In this document: one piece after another, positions 16,521 through 24,928 of the stretch
Position numbering within the stretch: position 1 is the first letter of the stretch
Layout of the letters: each line of letters begins with the position of its first letter
Assembly: GCA_035551355.1 (NCBI GenBank)
Contig: DASZNF010000036.1
Coordinates: 1-33,321 of the forward strand
DNA: 33,321 bases
DNA from: DATATV01 sp035551355
Lineage (GTDB): Bacteria > Actinomycetota > Actinomycetes > Mycobacteriales > Pseudonocardiaceae
Reading direction: 5' to 3'
Translations under genes and position numbers: made by a program
Notes under the pieces: model-generated
Told to the model about the DNA's origin: nothing
The model's database searches: none
The model's input: the letters and a program-made list of their open reading frames with translations, nothing else

Positions 16521-18199
16521 GCCTGGCTCCCGCTCTGCGCGACGCCACTTTCGCCTGGCTGGCCGACGAGGTCGACGACACCGACCGGGCCGAGTTGCAG
16601 GCGGTTCTGGCCCGCGCCATGGCCGGGGACGCCGCGGCCACCGAGGAACTGGCCGACCGGCTGGCCGGGCCGCTGACCTTCGGCACCGCCGGGCTGCGCG
16701 GCCCGGTGCGGGCCGGACCCAACGGAATGAACCGCGCGGTGGTCATCCGCACCACCGCCGGGGTGGCGGCATGGCTTGCCGCACAAGGACATTCCGGTGG
16801 GGTGGTGGTGGTCGGCCGGGACGCGCGGCACGGCTCGGAGGCGTTCTGCGCCGACACCGCCGCGGTGTTCGCCGCGGCCGGGTTCGACGTGCGGGTGCTG
16901 CCCGGGCCGCTGCCCACGCCGGTGCTGGCCTTCGCGGTGCGCCGGCTGGGCGCGGTGGCCGGGGTGCAGATCACCGCGTCGCACAATCCCCCGGCCGACA
17001 ACGGTTACAAGCTCTACGACAACACCGGCGGGCAGATCGTGCCGCCGACCGACCAGCTGATCGAGGCGGCCATCGAGGGCGTGCCGGCGGCGCGTTCGGT
17101 GCTGCGGGCGCCGGAGTCGGCGTGGACGGTGCTCGACGATCAGATCGTCGATGACTATTTCGACCGGGTGGCCGCGTTGCCGTGCGGGACCGTGCGGCAG
17201 CTGCGCATCGCGCTGACCCCGATGCACGGGGTCGGCGGGGCGACCGCGGTGGAAGCGTTGCGGCGCGCCGGTTTCACCGATGTGCGAGTGGTACGGGTGC
17301 AGGCCGCGCCGGACCCGGACTTCCCCACCGTGTCCTTCCCCAACCCGGAGGAGCCCGGCGCCACCGACGAACTGTTGGCGCTCGCCCGCGAGATCGACGC
17401 CGATCTGGCGATCGCGCTGGACCCGGACGCCGACCGGTGCGCACTGGGCGTGCGGGACGGCGAGAACTGGCGGATGCTGCGCGGCGACGAGTCCGGCGCG
17501 CTGCTCGGCGGTTACGTTCTGTCCACAGTGGATGATTCGACGCCGGATCCGTTGGTGGCCACGACGATCGTGTCCTCGTCACTGCTGGCCGCGATGGCCG
17601 CGGCGCGCGGGGTGCGCTACGCCGAGACGCTGACCGGGTTCAAGTGGCTGGTACGCGCGGGCGACGGGCACGGCACCGGGCTGGTGTTCGCCTACGAGGA
17701 GGCGCTGGGTCTGTGCGTCGACCCGGAATCGGTGCGGGACAAGGACGGCATCTCCGCCGCCGTGGCCGCGGCCGATCTCGCCGCGGCGACCAGGGCGGCC
17801 GGGCGGAGCCTGATCGACATCCTGGACGAGCTGGCCGCCGAGCACGGGCTGCACCGCACCGAGCAGATCTCGTTGCGGTTCACCGAGTTGTCCCGGATCG
17901 GGGCGCTGATGGCCAAGATCCGGGCCAATCCGCCGGTGGAACTGGCCGGCATCGCGGTGACCACGGAGGACCTGTTGCCGGAGGCGGACGTGCTTCGGTT
18001 GCGCGGCAAGGAAAGCGGGACCGGAACCGACCTGGGGAACGGCGCAGGCATCCGCGTGGTGGTCCGGCCCTCGGGCACCGAGCCGAAGCTGAAGGCCTAC
18101 CTGGAGGTGGTCATTCCAGCGGGGACGCAGGGCGCCGGCGCCGCGGCCACCGATCTGACCGACCGGCTGCGCGACGACGTCAACGCCCTGCTGTCGTGA
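16517..18199 (+). CDS. pmmB: Phosphosugar mutase (phosphomannomutase/phosphopentomutase type)
   Basis: A 560-aa alpha-D-phosphohexomutase. The catalytic phosphoserine is S155 in ITASHNPPADNGYKLY; the Mg-binding loop is DPDADRC; the sugar-binding loop is near GDESGALLG; the C-terminal phosphate loop is V-R-P-S-G-T-E-P-K. The N-terminal GTAGLRG motif is also intact. Members act on glucose-, mannose- or ribose-phosphates, and substrate cannot be told from sequence. Coupling to the purine nucleoside phosphorylase gene (4-bp overlap) favours phosphopentomutase activity, moving ribose-1-phosphate to ribose-5-phosphate; this is inference. The symbol follows the mycobacterial gene at the same place (Rv3308). 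The extreme 3' end of the gene is tandemly duplicated. Confidence 0.92.
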   Translation: MSLAPALRDATFAWLADEVDDTDRAELQAVLARAMAGDAAATEELADRLAGPLTFGTAGLRGPVRAGPNGMNRAVVIRTTAGVAAWLAAQGHSGGVVVVGRDARHGSEAFCADTAAVFAAAGFDVRVLPGPLPTPVLAFAVRRLGAVAGVQITASHNPPADNGYKLYDNTGGQIVPPTDQLIEAAIEGVPAARSVLRAPESAWTVLDDQIVDDYFDRVAALPCGTVRQLRIALTPMHGVGGATAVEALRRAGFTDVRVVRVQAAPDPDFPTVSFPNPEEPGATDELLALAREIDADLAIALDPDADRCALGVRDGENWRMLRGDESGALLGGYVLSTVDDSTPDPLVATTIVSSSLLAAMAAARGVRYAETLTGFKWLVRAGDGHGTGLVFAYEEALGLCVDPESVRDKDGISAAVAAADLAAATRAAGRSLIDILDELAAEHGLHRTEQISLRFTELSRIGALMAKIRANPPVELAGIAVTTEDLLPEADVLRLRGKESGTGTDLGNGAGIRVVVRPSGTEPKLKAYLEVVIPAGTQGAGAAATDLTDRLRDDVNALLS

Positions 18200-18248
18200 G
18201 TCAACGCCCGCTGTCGTAAGGGAATCCGGTCAGCGTAAGGGAATCCGG

Positions 18249-18254
<6 letters not shown>
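18179..18254. repeat. Two adjacent short tandem duplications at convergent gene ends
   Basis: First, a unit of about 21 bp including the last codons and stop region of the mutase gene is repeated (about 18179-18200 and 18200-18220) with one indel and one substitution. Second, a 19-bp unit TAAGGGAATCCGGTCAGCG is repeated exactly (18217-18235 and 18236-18254), and its second copy holds the stop codon of the convergent aldo-keto reductase gene. Confidence 0.8.
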
Positions 18255-19235
<981 letters not shown>

Positions 19236-19250
19236 GTTCGTTGTCCCCGT

Positions 19251-20234
19251 TCAGTTGTCGACGAGTTTGCGCATCGCCTCGGGATAGCGGCCGCCGGCGA
19301 CCTCACCGGCCGGCACCGCCTCTTCGATCGCGACGATGTCCGATGTGGACAGTTCGAGGGTGGCCGCGGCCACGTTCTCCTCCAGGTACTTCTGCCGCCG
19401 GGTGCCCGGGATCGGCACCACGTCGGAGCCCTGGTGCTGCACCCAGGCCAGGGCCAGCTGCCCGGCGGTGACGCCGCGCTGTTCGGCCAGTTCGTGCAAT
19501 CGCTTGGCCAGCACGAGATTGCGGGCGAAGTTCTCGCCCTCGAACCGGGGCAGCGACCGACGCACATCGTTGTCGGCCAACGAGTCCAGGTCGGTGTAGC
19601 GGGCGGTGAGAAAACCGCGGCCCAGCGGCGAGAACGGCACCAGGCCGATGCCCAGTTCCCGCAGCGTCGGCCGGATTTCCGCCTCGACGTCCCGGGTGAA
19701 CAGCGAATATTCGCTCTGCAGCGCGGAAATCGGGTGCACCGCGTGCGCCCGGCGAATGGTCGCCGGGCTCGCCTCGGACAGGCCGAGGTGGCGGACCTTG
19801 CCCGCGGCCACCAGTTCGGCCATGGCGCCGACGGTCTCCTCGATCGGCACCGCCGGGTCCACCCGGTGCAGGTAGTACAGGTCTATGACGTCGGTGCCCA
19901 GCCGGGCCAGCGAGGCATCGCAGGCCTGGCGGACGTAGGAGGCGTCGGCCCGCACGCCCATGCCTCCGTCCAGCGCGCCGACCAGGCCGAACTTGGTGGC
20001 CAGCACGACCTCGTCGCGCCGGTCGGCCAGCAGCCGGGACAGCAGTCGCTCGTTGTGGCCCCGGCCGTAGAAATCGGACGTGTCCAGCAGGGTCACGCCC
20101 AGGTCGAGGGCGTGGTTGAGGGTGGCGAGCGATTCCTCGTCGTCGGACGGGCCGAAGCCGTGGCTCATGCCCATACAGCCAAGGCCCTGCGCGCTGACGG
20201 CCAGGCCGCCCAGGGTACGGATGGGCAGGGTCAC
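19251..20234 (-). CDS. Aldo/keto reductase (second gene of the MerR operon)
   Basis: A 327-aa paralogue of the reductase at 18249-19235, with the same catalytic tetrad: D51 and Y56 (DTSDFYG), K81 and H123 (YYLHRVD). The GTG at 20234 overlaps the TGA of merR (GTGA, 4 bp), so it is translationally coupled to the regulator; the longer open frame to 20312 runs through the merR coding region and is not used. Two diverged copies kept in one operon suggest different substrate preferences. NADPH is the likely cofactor from family knowledge. Confidence 0.9.
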   Translation of the reverse strand: MTLPIRTLGGLAVSAQGLGCMGMSHGFGPSDDEESLATLNHALDLGVTLLDTSDFYGRGHNERLLSRLLADRRDEVVLATKFGLVGALDGGMGVRADASYVRQACDASLARLGTDVIDLYYLHRVDPAVPIEETVGAMAELVAAGKVRHLGLSEASPATIRRAHAVHPISALQSEYSLFTRDVEAEIRPTLRELGIGLVPFSPLGRGFLTARYTDLDSLADNDVRRSLPRFEGENFARNLVLAKRLHELAEQRGVTAGQLALAWVQHQGSDVVPIPGTRRQKYLEENVAAATLELSTSDIVAIEEAVPAGEVAGGRYPEAMRKLVDN

Positions 20235-20635
20235 GACGCCTCCTCGATGTGCACCGGTTCGGCCACCCCGGGCAGCTTGCGTTCGACTTCGGCGTAGTTG
20301 GTGATCTTCCAATCCAGCACGTCCAGGCAGGACTGCAGTTCGGCGATGCGGTCACGCACCTCGCCGCGGTGTTCGAGCAGGATCTGCTTGCGGCGGCCCG
20401 CGGTGACCGCGCCATGCAGCCGCAGCTGGGCGTACTCGCGCATCAACCGGATGGGCATACCGGTGGTGCGCAGTTTGGTGAGGAACACCAGCCAGGACAG
20501 GTCTTCCTCGGAGTAGGTGCGCCGGCCGCCGGAGTCCCGCGCCGGAGGCTCGACGAGGCCGATGCGCTCGTAGTAGCGGAGGGTGTCAATCGACAACCCG
20601 CTGTGATCGGCTGCCTGCGCGATCGAATAAGTCAC
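20231..20635 (-). CDS. MerR family transcriptional regulator
   Basis: A 134-aa regulator: winged-helix DNA-binding domain at residues 3-70 (YSIAQAADHSGLSIDTLRYYERIGL, shown here as the family's signature, then R-R-T-Y-S-E-E-D) and a C-terminal dimerisation helix. The short C-terminus has a single Cys (C103, in QSCLDVLDWK) and no metal-binding Cys pair, so it resembles the AdhR/NmlR group that responds to aldehydes or other electrophiles. GTG start at 20635, placed 7 nt after a -10 box with no ribosome site; the frame continues to 20686 but through the promoter. It is the first gene of an operon with two aldo-keto reductases and its operator lies in its own promoter, so it should regulate itself and the reductases together. 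Confidence 0.9.
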   Translation of the reverse strand: MTYSIAQAADHSGLSIDTLRYYERIGLVEPPARDSGGRRTYSEEDLSWLVFLTKLRTTGMPIRLMREYAQLRLHGAVTAGRRKQILLEHRGEVRDRIAELQSCLDVLDWKITNYAEVERKLPGVAEPVHIEEAS

Positions 20636-20642
20636 GTCTAGG

Positions 20643-20673
20643 ACGGTATGACCTGGAGTGCACTCCAGGTCAA
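20643..20673 (-). promoter_or_regulatory. MerR-type promoter with operator in a 19-bp spacer
   Basis: On the minus strand the -35 box TTGACC (20668-20673) and -10 box TACCGT (20643-20648) are separated by exactly 19 bp (20649-20667), the long spacer typical of MerR-activated promoters. A perfect 24-bp palindrome (20649-20672, half-site TGACCTGGAGTG) fills the spacer. The merR GTG lies 7 nt after the -10 box. Confidence 0.88.
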
Positions 20674-20698
20674 GCCGAATGTTCACTCCTCGGAGCTT

Positions 20699-21082
20699 CT
20701 AGGAGCTCTTCGGGTGGCCCCACCCCTCCAGGCGGCCCGCGACCTCGGAAATGTCCAGCTGACCTCGGCCCACTCCGCGCACCACGGCCAGCGCGGACTC
20801 CTCGTCGGCGTCCACCCACCACCCGTTGAGGTCGCACATGGTCACCGCGGCCACCCAGCCCAGCCGCCAGTTGCCCTGGATCAGCGGCCGGGTGCACACC
20901 ACCGAGTCCAGCAGCGCGGCCGCCTTGGCCCACAACGTCTCGTACGCTTCCACGCCCAGCACGATGGCGCGCGCCCGGTGGGCGGCGGCGTCCAGCAGCC
21001 CGATGTCGCGGACCACGAGGTCTCCGCCGGTCACCGCGGCGGCGAGCACCAACAGATCACTGGCGTCCAGATAGACGGTCAC
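20699..21082 (-). CDS. Doc-like (Fic family) toxin with degenerate active site
   Basis: A 127-aa protein matching death-on-curing toxins in layout: N-terminal YLDASDLLVLA, RDIGLLDAA, the substrate-flap region ending GVEAYETLWAKAAALLDSVV, then the Fic motif and a D-L-N-G helix. Doc phosphorylates EF-Tu using the motif HxFx(D/E)GNxxR. Here that motif reads R65-P-L-I-Q-G-N-W-R73: the catalytic His is Arg, the acidic residue is Gln and the Lys is Trp, while G70, N71 and R73 remain. The toxin may be inactive, or may use altered chemistry. GTG start at 21082, 12 bp after the antitoxin stop codon, as in a normal toxin-antitoxin operon. Confidence 0.75.
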   Translation of the reverse strand: MTVYLDASDLLVLAAAVTGGDLVVRDIGLLDAAAHRARAIVLGVEAYETLWAKAAALLDSVVCTRPLIQGNWRLGWVAAVTMCDLNGWWVDADEESALAVVRGVGRGQLDISEVAGRLEGWGHPKSS

Positions 21083-21094
21083 CCAGGGCTGCGA

Positions 21095-21301
21095 TCAGGC
21101 GTGCCCGAGACGGTCCAGCAGATGTTCGTAGCGCGGTAGGATCCGGCCGAGCACCTCGCCGAGCTGCTCCTCTTTCTGCAGCCGGGACCAGCGCTCGGCC
21201 AGTGCGAGCCGGACTATCTCGTGCTTGGACCGACCCTCGGCGCTCGCCAGTTCGGCGAGCCGCTTGTCTTCCTCGTCCGAGAGCCGCAACGTCATGGCCA
21301 T
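21095..21301 (-). CDS. Ribbon-helix-helix antitoxin of the Doc-like toxin
   Basis: A 68-aa protein with a ribbon-helix-helix N-terminus (MTLRLSDEEDKRLAELA, then GRSKHEIVRLALAERW), a fold that binds operator DNA as a dimer, and a C-terminal tail with L-Q-K-E-E-Q that would cover the toxin. The ATG at 21301 follows a -10 box by 6 nt; the internal ATG at 21295 is the alternative. First gene of the two-gene operon; direct repeats overlapping its promoter suggest autorepression. Confidence 0.8.
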   Translation of the reverse strand: MAMTLRLSDEEDKRLAELASAEGRSKHEIVRLALAERWSRLQKEEQLGEVLGRILPRYEHLLDRLGHA

Positions 21302-21307
21302 GCCGAA

Positions 21308-21326
21308 ATGATACCAATGTGATACC
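21308..21326 (-). promoter_or_regulatory. Promoter and direct-repeat operator of the toxin-antitoxin operon
   Basis: On the minus strand TATCAT (21308-21313) ends 6 nt before the antitoxin ATG. It overlaps one of two GGTATCA repeats (21309-21315, 21320-21326) whose starts are 11 bp apart, one helical turn, a typical ribbon-helix-helix operator spacing. Confidence 0.65.
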
Positions 21327-21329
21327 GCG

Positions 21330-21827
21330 TCAGCCAGCGCCTCGGACCCGTTGCCGGGAGCTGGACGTGGTGCGGTCGATCTTGACCTGCTCGGTCGCCT
21401 CGGCCAGCCCGAAGGCGGGCATGTTGGCATAGACGGTCTCGAATCCACCGGGTCTGACCAGATAGGTCTCGTGCCAGATACCGACCGAGGCCGATTTGGC
21501 GACCTTGCGGTAGTAGCGCCGCCAGGCCGGCAGGTGCGGCCGATCCTGGTCGCCGGCGAACTCCACCAGGTGCGACAGGCTGCGCCAGTAGCCGACCTGC
21601 ATGGTCGTGCGGCCGAACCAGTTGCGCGCCCGCAGCATCCCGGACTCGGGATGGCCATTGAGGTGGATCAGCATGCCGACCATGGCCCGGGTGACCCAGA
21701 ACCAGTGGTCGATCCGCCACCACTTGTTGACCCGCATGCCGATCAGGAACAGCACGATCCCGTCCTCGCCGAACTCGCCGTCCTTGGCCATCCGCGCGGT
21801 CCACCGGCCGGGGAAGATCTCGGTCAT
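21330..21827 (-). CDS. DUF4188 domain protein
   Basis: A 165-aa protein of the DUF4188 family, related to a ferredoxin-like/monooxygenase fold. It opens with the family's FPGRWTARM strand and the signature VLFLIGMRVNKWWRIDHWF, followed by an M-L-I-H-L-N-G-H-P-E-S-G-M-L segment and a conserved R-N-W-F-G-R-T-T-M-Q-V-G-Y-W-R-S core. Biochemical role unknown. ATG at 21827 with GGAGG 6 nt upstream. It is divergent from a TetR gene, and the operator-like repeats between them suggest it is the regulated target; such pairs commonly respond to small lipophilic compounds (inference). Confidence 0.82.
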   Translation of the reverse strand: MTEIFPGRWTARMAKDGEFGEDGIVLFLIGMRVNKWWRIDHWFWVTRAMVGMLIHLNGHPESGMLRARNWFGRTTMQVGYWRSLSHLVEFAGDQDRPHLPAWRRYYRKVAKSASVGIWHETYLVRPGGFETVYANMPAFGLAEATEQVKIDRTTSSSRQRVRGAG

Positions 21828-21837
21828 GACAACCTCC

Positions 21838-21876
21838 GTAACACTGTTATTGAACACTGTTATAAAACAGCGTTAC
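21838..21876. promoter_or_regulatory. Operator region between the DUF4188 gene and tetR
   Basis: An AT-rich patch in otherwise GC-rich DNA. ACACTGTTAT occurs twice with a 13-bp period (21841-21850, 21854-21863). The outer arms GTAACACTGTT (21838-21848) and AACAGCGTTAC (21866-21876) are an inverted repeat with one mismatch. This fits a TetR binding site controlling both divergent genes. Confidence 0.72.
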
Positions 21877-21878
21877 GG

Positions 21879-21884
21879 TATGCT
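21879..21884 (+). promoter_or_regulatory. -10 box (TATGCT) of tetR
   Basis: TATGCT ends 6 nt before the GTG at 21891, leaving no room for a ribosome site; it lies directly beside the operator so bound repressor would block it. Confidence 0.6.
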
Positions 21885-21890
21885 CGTCAA

Positions 21891-22490
21891 GTGCCGCGAC
21901 CGAGAATTCACGACGAGACGCTCCGCCTGCGGCTGCTGGAACAGGCGGGCCGGCTGCTGGCCGAGGAGGGCCCGCAGGCGCTGAGCCTGCGCAAACTGGC
22001 CGCCGAGGCCGGCACCTCGACCACTGCGGTGTACTCGCTGTTCGGCGGCAAGACCGAACTCGTGCACGACGTCTACACCGAGGCGTTCCGCCGGTTCGGC
22101 GCGAAACTGGCCGAGGTCCAGCCGACCGACGACCCGGTCGAGGACCTGCGCCGGCTGGCCCTGGCCTACCGCGCCTACGCGCTGGCCAACCCGCACCTGT
22201 ACGCGGTGATGTTCGGGCGGCCCATCCCGGGCGCCGAACCCGAGGACAAGGCCGATCCCGAACGGGACGAGGACTTCCGGCCATTGCTGGACCTGGTGAT
22301 CCGGGCCGAAGAGGCCGGGCTGCTGATCGACGTGCCCGCGCGGGAGGTGGCCCTCGGTCTGTGGGCCATCGTGCACGGGCTGATGTCACTGGAGCTCAAC
22401 CGCAACGTCGAGGACACCCGCTACGAACTGGTAGTGGGCGCCGCGATGCGCGGCTGGCTGCGCGACCCGAGTCTGCTGTCGCCGGCCTGA
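21891..22490 (+). CDS. TetR family transcriptional regulator
   Basis: A 199-aa repressor: helix-turn-helix at residues 31-58 (LSLRKLAAEAG, then TTAVYSLFGGKTELV) and a larger ligand-binding and dimerisation domain with the TetR_C-like segment ALANPHLYAVMFGRP. The GTG at 21891 was chosen because the frame upstream is antisense to the DUF4188 gene and because of the leaderless -10 box. It should repress the DUF4188 gene and itself through the repeats in between. Ligand unknown. It ends 3 bp from the convergent upp stop codon. Confidence 0.9.
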   Translation: MPRPRIHDETLRLRLLEQAGRLLAEEGPQALSLRKLAAEAGTSTTAVYSLFGGKTELVHDVYTEAFRRFGAKLAEVQPTDDPVEDLRRLALAYRAYALANPHLYAVMFGRPIPGAEPEDKADPERDEDFRPLLDLVIRAEEAGLLIDVPAREVALGLWAIVHGLMSLELNRNVEDTRYELVVGAAMRGWLRDPSLLSPA

Positions 22491-22493
22491 CGG

Positions 22494-23117
22494 TCAGACC
22501 GCGCCGTACTGCCGGTCGCCCGCGTCACCGAGGCCCGGCACGATGAACCCGGAGTCGTTGAGCCGCTGATCCACCGAGGCGGTGACCAGCCGCACCGGCA
22601 GCCCGGATCCGCGCAGCTTCTCGATGCCCTCCGGCGCGGCCAGCGCACACACCGCGGTCACCGAGGTGGCGCCGCGGCCGGTGAGCAACTGGATGGTGTG
22701 CACCATCGACCCGCCGGTGGCCAGCATCGGGTCCAGTACCATCACCGGCCGGTTGGACAGATCATCGGGCAGGGATTCCATGTAGGGCACCGGTTGCAGC
22801 GTCCGCTCGTCCCGGGACAGGCCGACGAAGCCCATCTGCGCGTCCGGGATCAGCCTGTGCGCCTGGTCGGCCATGCCCAGCCCGGCCCGCAGCACCGGCA
22901 CCAGCAGCGGCGGATTGACCAGCGCGTATCCGGTGGTCTGGGCGACCGGGGTGTGGATGCGCTGCTCGCCGACGGTCAGCTCGCGGGTGGCCTCGTAGAC
23001 CAGCATGACGGTCAGTTCCTGCAACGCGGCCCGGAACGCGGCGTTGTCCGTGCGCGCGTCGCGCATGGTGGTCAGCCGCGCCTTGGCCAGGGGATGGTCG
23101 ATGACCAGCACGTCCAT
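22494..23117 (-). CDS. upp: Uracil phosphoribosyltransferase
   Basis: A 207-aa enzyme making UMP from uracil and PRPP (pyrimidine salvage). The PRPP loop VMVLDPMLATGGSM (residues 125-138) is complete, as are the R-A-G-L-G-M motif and the C-terminal uracil-binding GDAGDRQYG. ATG at 23117; the frame continues to 23327 but crosses the promoter, and the family starts at this Met (MDVLVIDHPLA). In M. tuberculosis upp (Rv3309c) also follows deoD-pmmB, so it belongs to the conserved backbone here despite 4 kb of inserted genes. Confidence 0.96.
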   Translation of the reverse strand: MDVLVIDHPLAKARLTTMRDARTDNAAFRAALQELTVMLVYEATRELTVGEQRIHTPVAQTTGYALVNPPLLVPVLRAGLGMADQAHRLIPDAQMGFVGLSRDERTLQPVPYMESLPDDLSNRPVMVLDPMLATGGSMVHTIQLLTGRGATSVTAVCALAAPEGIEKLRGSGLPVRLVTASVDQRLNDSGFIVPGLGDAGDRQYGAV

Positions 23118-23124
23118 GGGCAGC

Positions 23125-23130
23125 AGGCTA
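23125..23130 (-). promoter_or_regulatory. -10 box (TAGCCT) of upp
   Basis: On the minus strand TAGCCT lies 7 nt before the upp ATG with no ribosome site between, consistent with leaderless transcription. Confidence 0.55.
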
Positions 23131-23181
23131 GCCGAGAGTAGGTTGAACGCGGCAATCGACCGCGCGGACCGGGAGGACACC

Positions 23182-24183
23182 ATGAGCGGCATACTCCGGA
23201 TCGGCATTCTCGGCGCGGCGCGCGTCGCGCCCAACGCCATCATCAAGCCGGCCAGGGACAACACCGAGACCGAGGTCGTCGCGGTGGCCGCCCGGGATCC
23301 CCAGCGCGCCAAGGACTTCGCCGACAAACACGGTGTGCCGCGAATCGTGGGCAGCTACGCCGACCTGCTGGCCGACCGGGAGGTCGACGCGGTGTACAAC
23401 CCGCTGCCCAACGGTCTGCACGGGCGGTGGACGCTGGCCGCGCTCGAGGCGGGCAAGCACGTGCTGTGCGAGAAACCGTTCACCGCCAACGCCGACGAGG
23501 CCCGCACCGTGGCCAAGGCGGCGAAGGAGTCCGGTCTGGTGGCGATGGAGGCGGTGCACTACCGCTACCACCCGCTGGCCCGGCGGATGCGGGAGATCGT
23601 GGCCTCCGACGAACTCGGCCCGATCCGGCACGTGGAAGCGTCCTTCTGCTTCCCGCTGCTCAACGGCGGGGACATCCGCTACAACCGGGAACTGGCCGGC
23701 GGCGCGCTGATGGACGCCGGCTGCTACGCCGTCCACATCGTCCGCATGCTGGCCGACGCCGAACCGGAAGTCGTTGCGGTCAAAGCGAAACTGCGCAACC
23801 TGGACGTGGACCGGGCGGTCACCGCGGAGTTACGCTTCCCGTCCGGCGCGACCGGGGTGGTGCGGTGCTCCATGCTGGGCGCGCGAGTGTTCCAGATCAG
23901 CGCGAAGGCGGTGGGCGCGCGCGGCGAGATGCGGGTGATCAATCCACTCGCGCCGCACATGTATCACCGGTTGTCGGTGCGCGGCGCGGACGGCCGAAGG
24001 GTGGAACGGCTGACCCGCCGTCCGTCCTACGCCTTCCAGCTGGACGCGTTCGCCGGGGCCGCGCTGCGCGGCGAACCGCTGCTCACCCCGCTGTCCGACT
24101 CGATCGCCAACATGTCGGTGATCGACTCGATCTACCGCGCGGCCAAGCTGGAGCCGCGCCGGCCGACCGCGAAGATCGGTTAG
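23182..24183 (+). CDS. Gfo/Idh/MocA family NAD(P)-dependent oxidoreductase
   Basis: A 333-aa dehydrogenase acting on sugars, inositols or dihydrodiols. N-terminal Rossmann fold (IGILGAARVAP), the E-K-P motif in C-E-K-P-F with the catalytic-region Lys, then the alpha/beta domain with the conserved GGALMDAGCYAVH segment carrying the Asp/His positions. Substrate cannot be told. ATG at 23182 preceded by GGGAGG; a TAGGTT -10 box at 23139-23144 would give a 5' leader of about 30 nt. It is divergent from upp and ends in a 4-bp overlap with the convergent TMEM175-type gene. Confidence 0.9.
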   Translation: MSGILRIGILGAARVAPNAIIKPARDNTETEVVAVAARDPQRAKDFADKHGVPRIVGSYADLLADREVDAVYNPLPNGLHGRWTLAALEAGKHVLCEKPFTANADEARTVAKAAKESGLVAMEAVHYRYHPLARRMREIVASDELGPIRHVEASFCFPLLNGGDIRYNRELAGGALMDAGCYAVHIVRMLADAEPEVVAVKAKLRNLDVDRAVTAELRFPSGATGVVRCSMLGARVFQISAKAVGARGEMRVINPLAPHMYHRLSVRGADGRRVERLTRRPSYAFQLDAFAGAALRGEPLLTPLSDSIANMSVIDSIYRAAKLEPRRPTAKIG

Positions 24184-24815
24184 TCCGGCCCGTGCAGGCG
24201 TCGGCCGACGGTGTTGCCGGCGATCGGCACGACCACCAGGACAAGGTAGGCCCAGCCGGTGACGTAGGACAGTGGAATGCCGACGACCCAGGCCAGCGCG
24301 ATGGCCGCGCTGCGGAAGCGGGAGGCGGCGACCTTGTCCATCGGGGCGGTGGACCGCAACAGGCCGTTCCGTTTGATTTCGAACAGCATCGCCTGGAACG
24401 ACAGGCCGGCCAGGATCTGCACTCCCGCGTACATCGTGAACCGGGCCGGGAAGTAACTGTCGCCCGCGATAACCCGGGTGGCGAACGGGGTGACCACCAG
24501 CATCAGCAGCCAGGCCATGTTCCAGCTGGTCAGCCGCGGGGTCACCGACGTGACGTAGCGGAAGACCCGGTGATGTCCGCGCCAGTGCGCGCCGATCACC
24601 AGGAATCCGATCAGGAACGCCAGATAGTCCTCGCGGTGGGACAGCGCCGAATGCCAGAACTCGGCGCTGGTGTCCCCCTTGGGCACCGGCAGGTCCAGTG
24701 CCAGCAGGGTCATCGCGATCGCGACGACCGCGTCGGAGAAAAAGGTCAGCCGCTCGGCGGCGACCGCCCGGATCTCCAGTTCGTCGGCCGGTTCCGGCTC
24801 GATAGGGGCACTCAC
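24180..24815 (-). CDS. TMEM175 family potassium channel-like membrane protein
   Basis: A 211-aa integral membrane protein. The motif R-L-T-F-F-S-D-A (RxxxFSD) at the start of the first helix (VVAIAMTLLAL) is the hallmark of the TMEM175 family of K+ channels. Further helices: YLAFLIGFLVIGAHW with the conserved G-x-x-W-x-x-H (HWRGHH), WNMAWLLMLVVTPFA, MYAGVQILAGL, SAAIALAWVVGIPLSY and YLVLVVVPIAG, giving six segments. Bacterial members form tetrameric K+ channels; this is family knowledge. The GTG at 24815 gives an acidic lead-in typical of the family; the GTG at 24833 is an alternative. Neither start has a clear ribosome site. Confidence 0.85.
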   Translation of the reverse strand: MSAPIEPEPADELEIRAVAAERLTFFSDAVVAIAMTLLALDLPVPKGDTSAEFWHSALSHREDYLAFLIGFLVIGAHWRGHHRVFRYVTSVTPRLTSWNMAWLLMLVVTPFATRVIAGDSYFPARFTMYAGVQILAGLSFQAMLFEIKRNGLLRSTAPMDKVAASRFRSAAIALAWVVGIPLSYVTGWAYLVLVVVPIAGNTVGRRLHGPD

Positions 24816-24915
24816 GATGCGAAAGAGTGCCACAACCGGATAAGTCGCGGTCCCGGAATGAGGTGTTCGGTGGTCAAGAGTTCGCCGGAACCAGCGTGCG
24901 CGGGCCGGGAATGAC

Positions 24916-24921
24916 TAGACT
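24916..24921 (+). promoter_or_regulatory. -10 box (TAGACT), leaderless promoter
   Basis: TAGACT ends 7 nt before the GTG at 24929, with no ribosome site, and fixes the start of the DUF1707 gene. Confidence 0.65.
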
Positions 24922-24928
24922 CCGCCTG

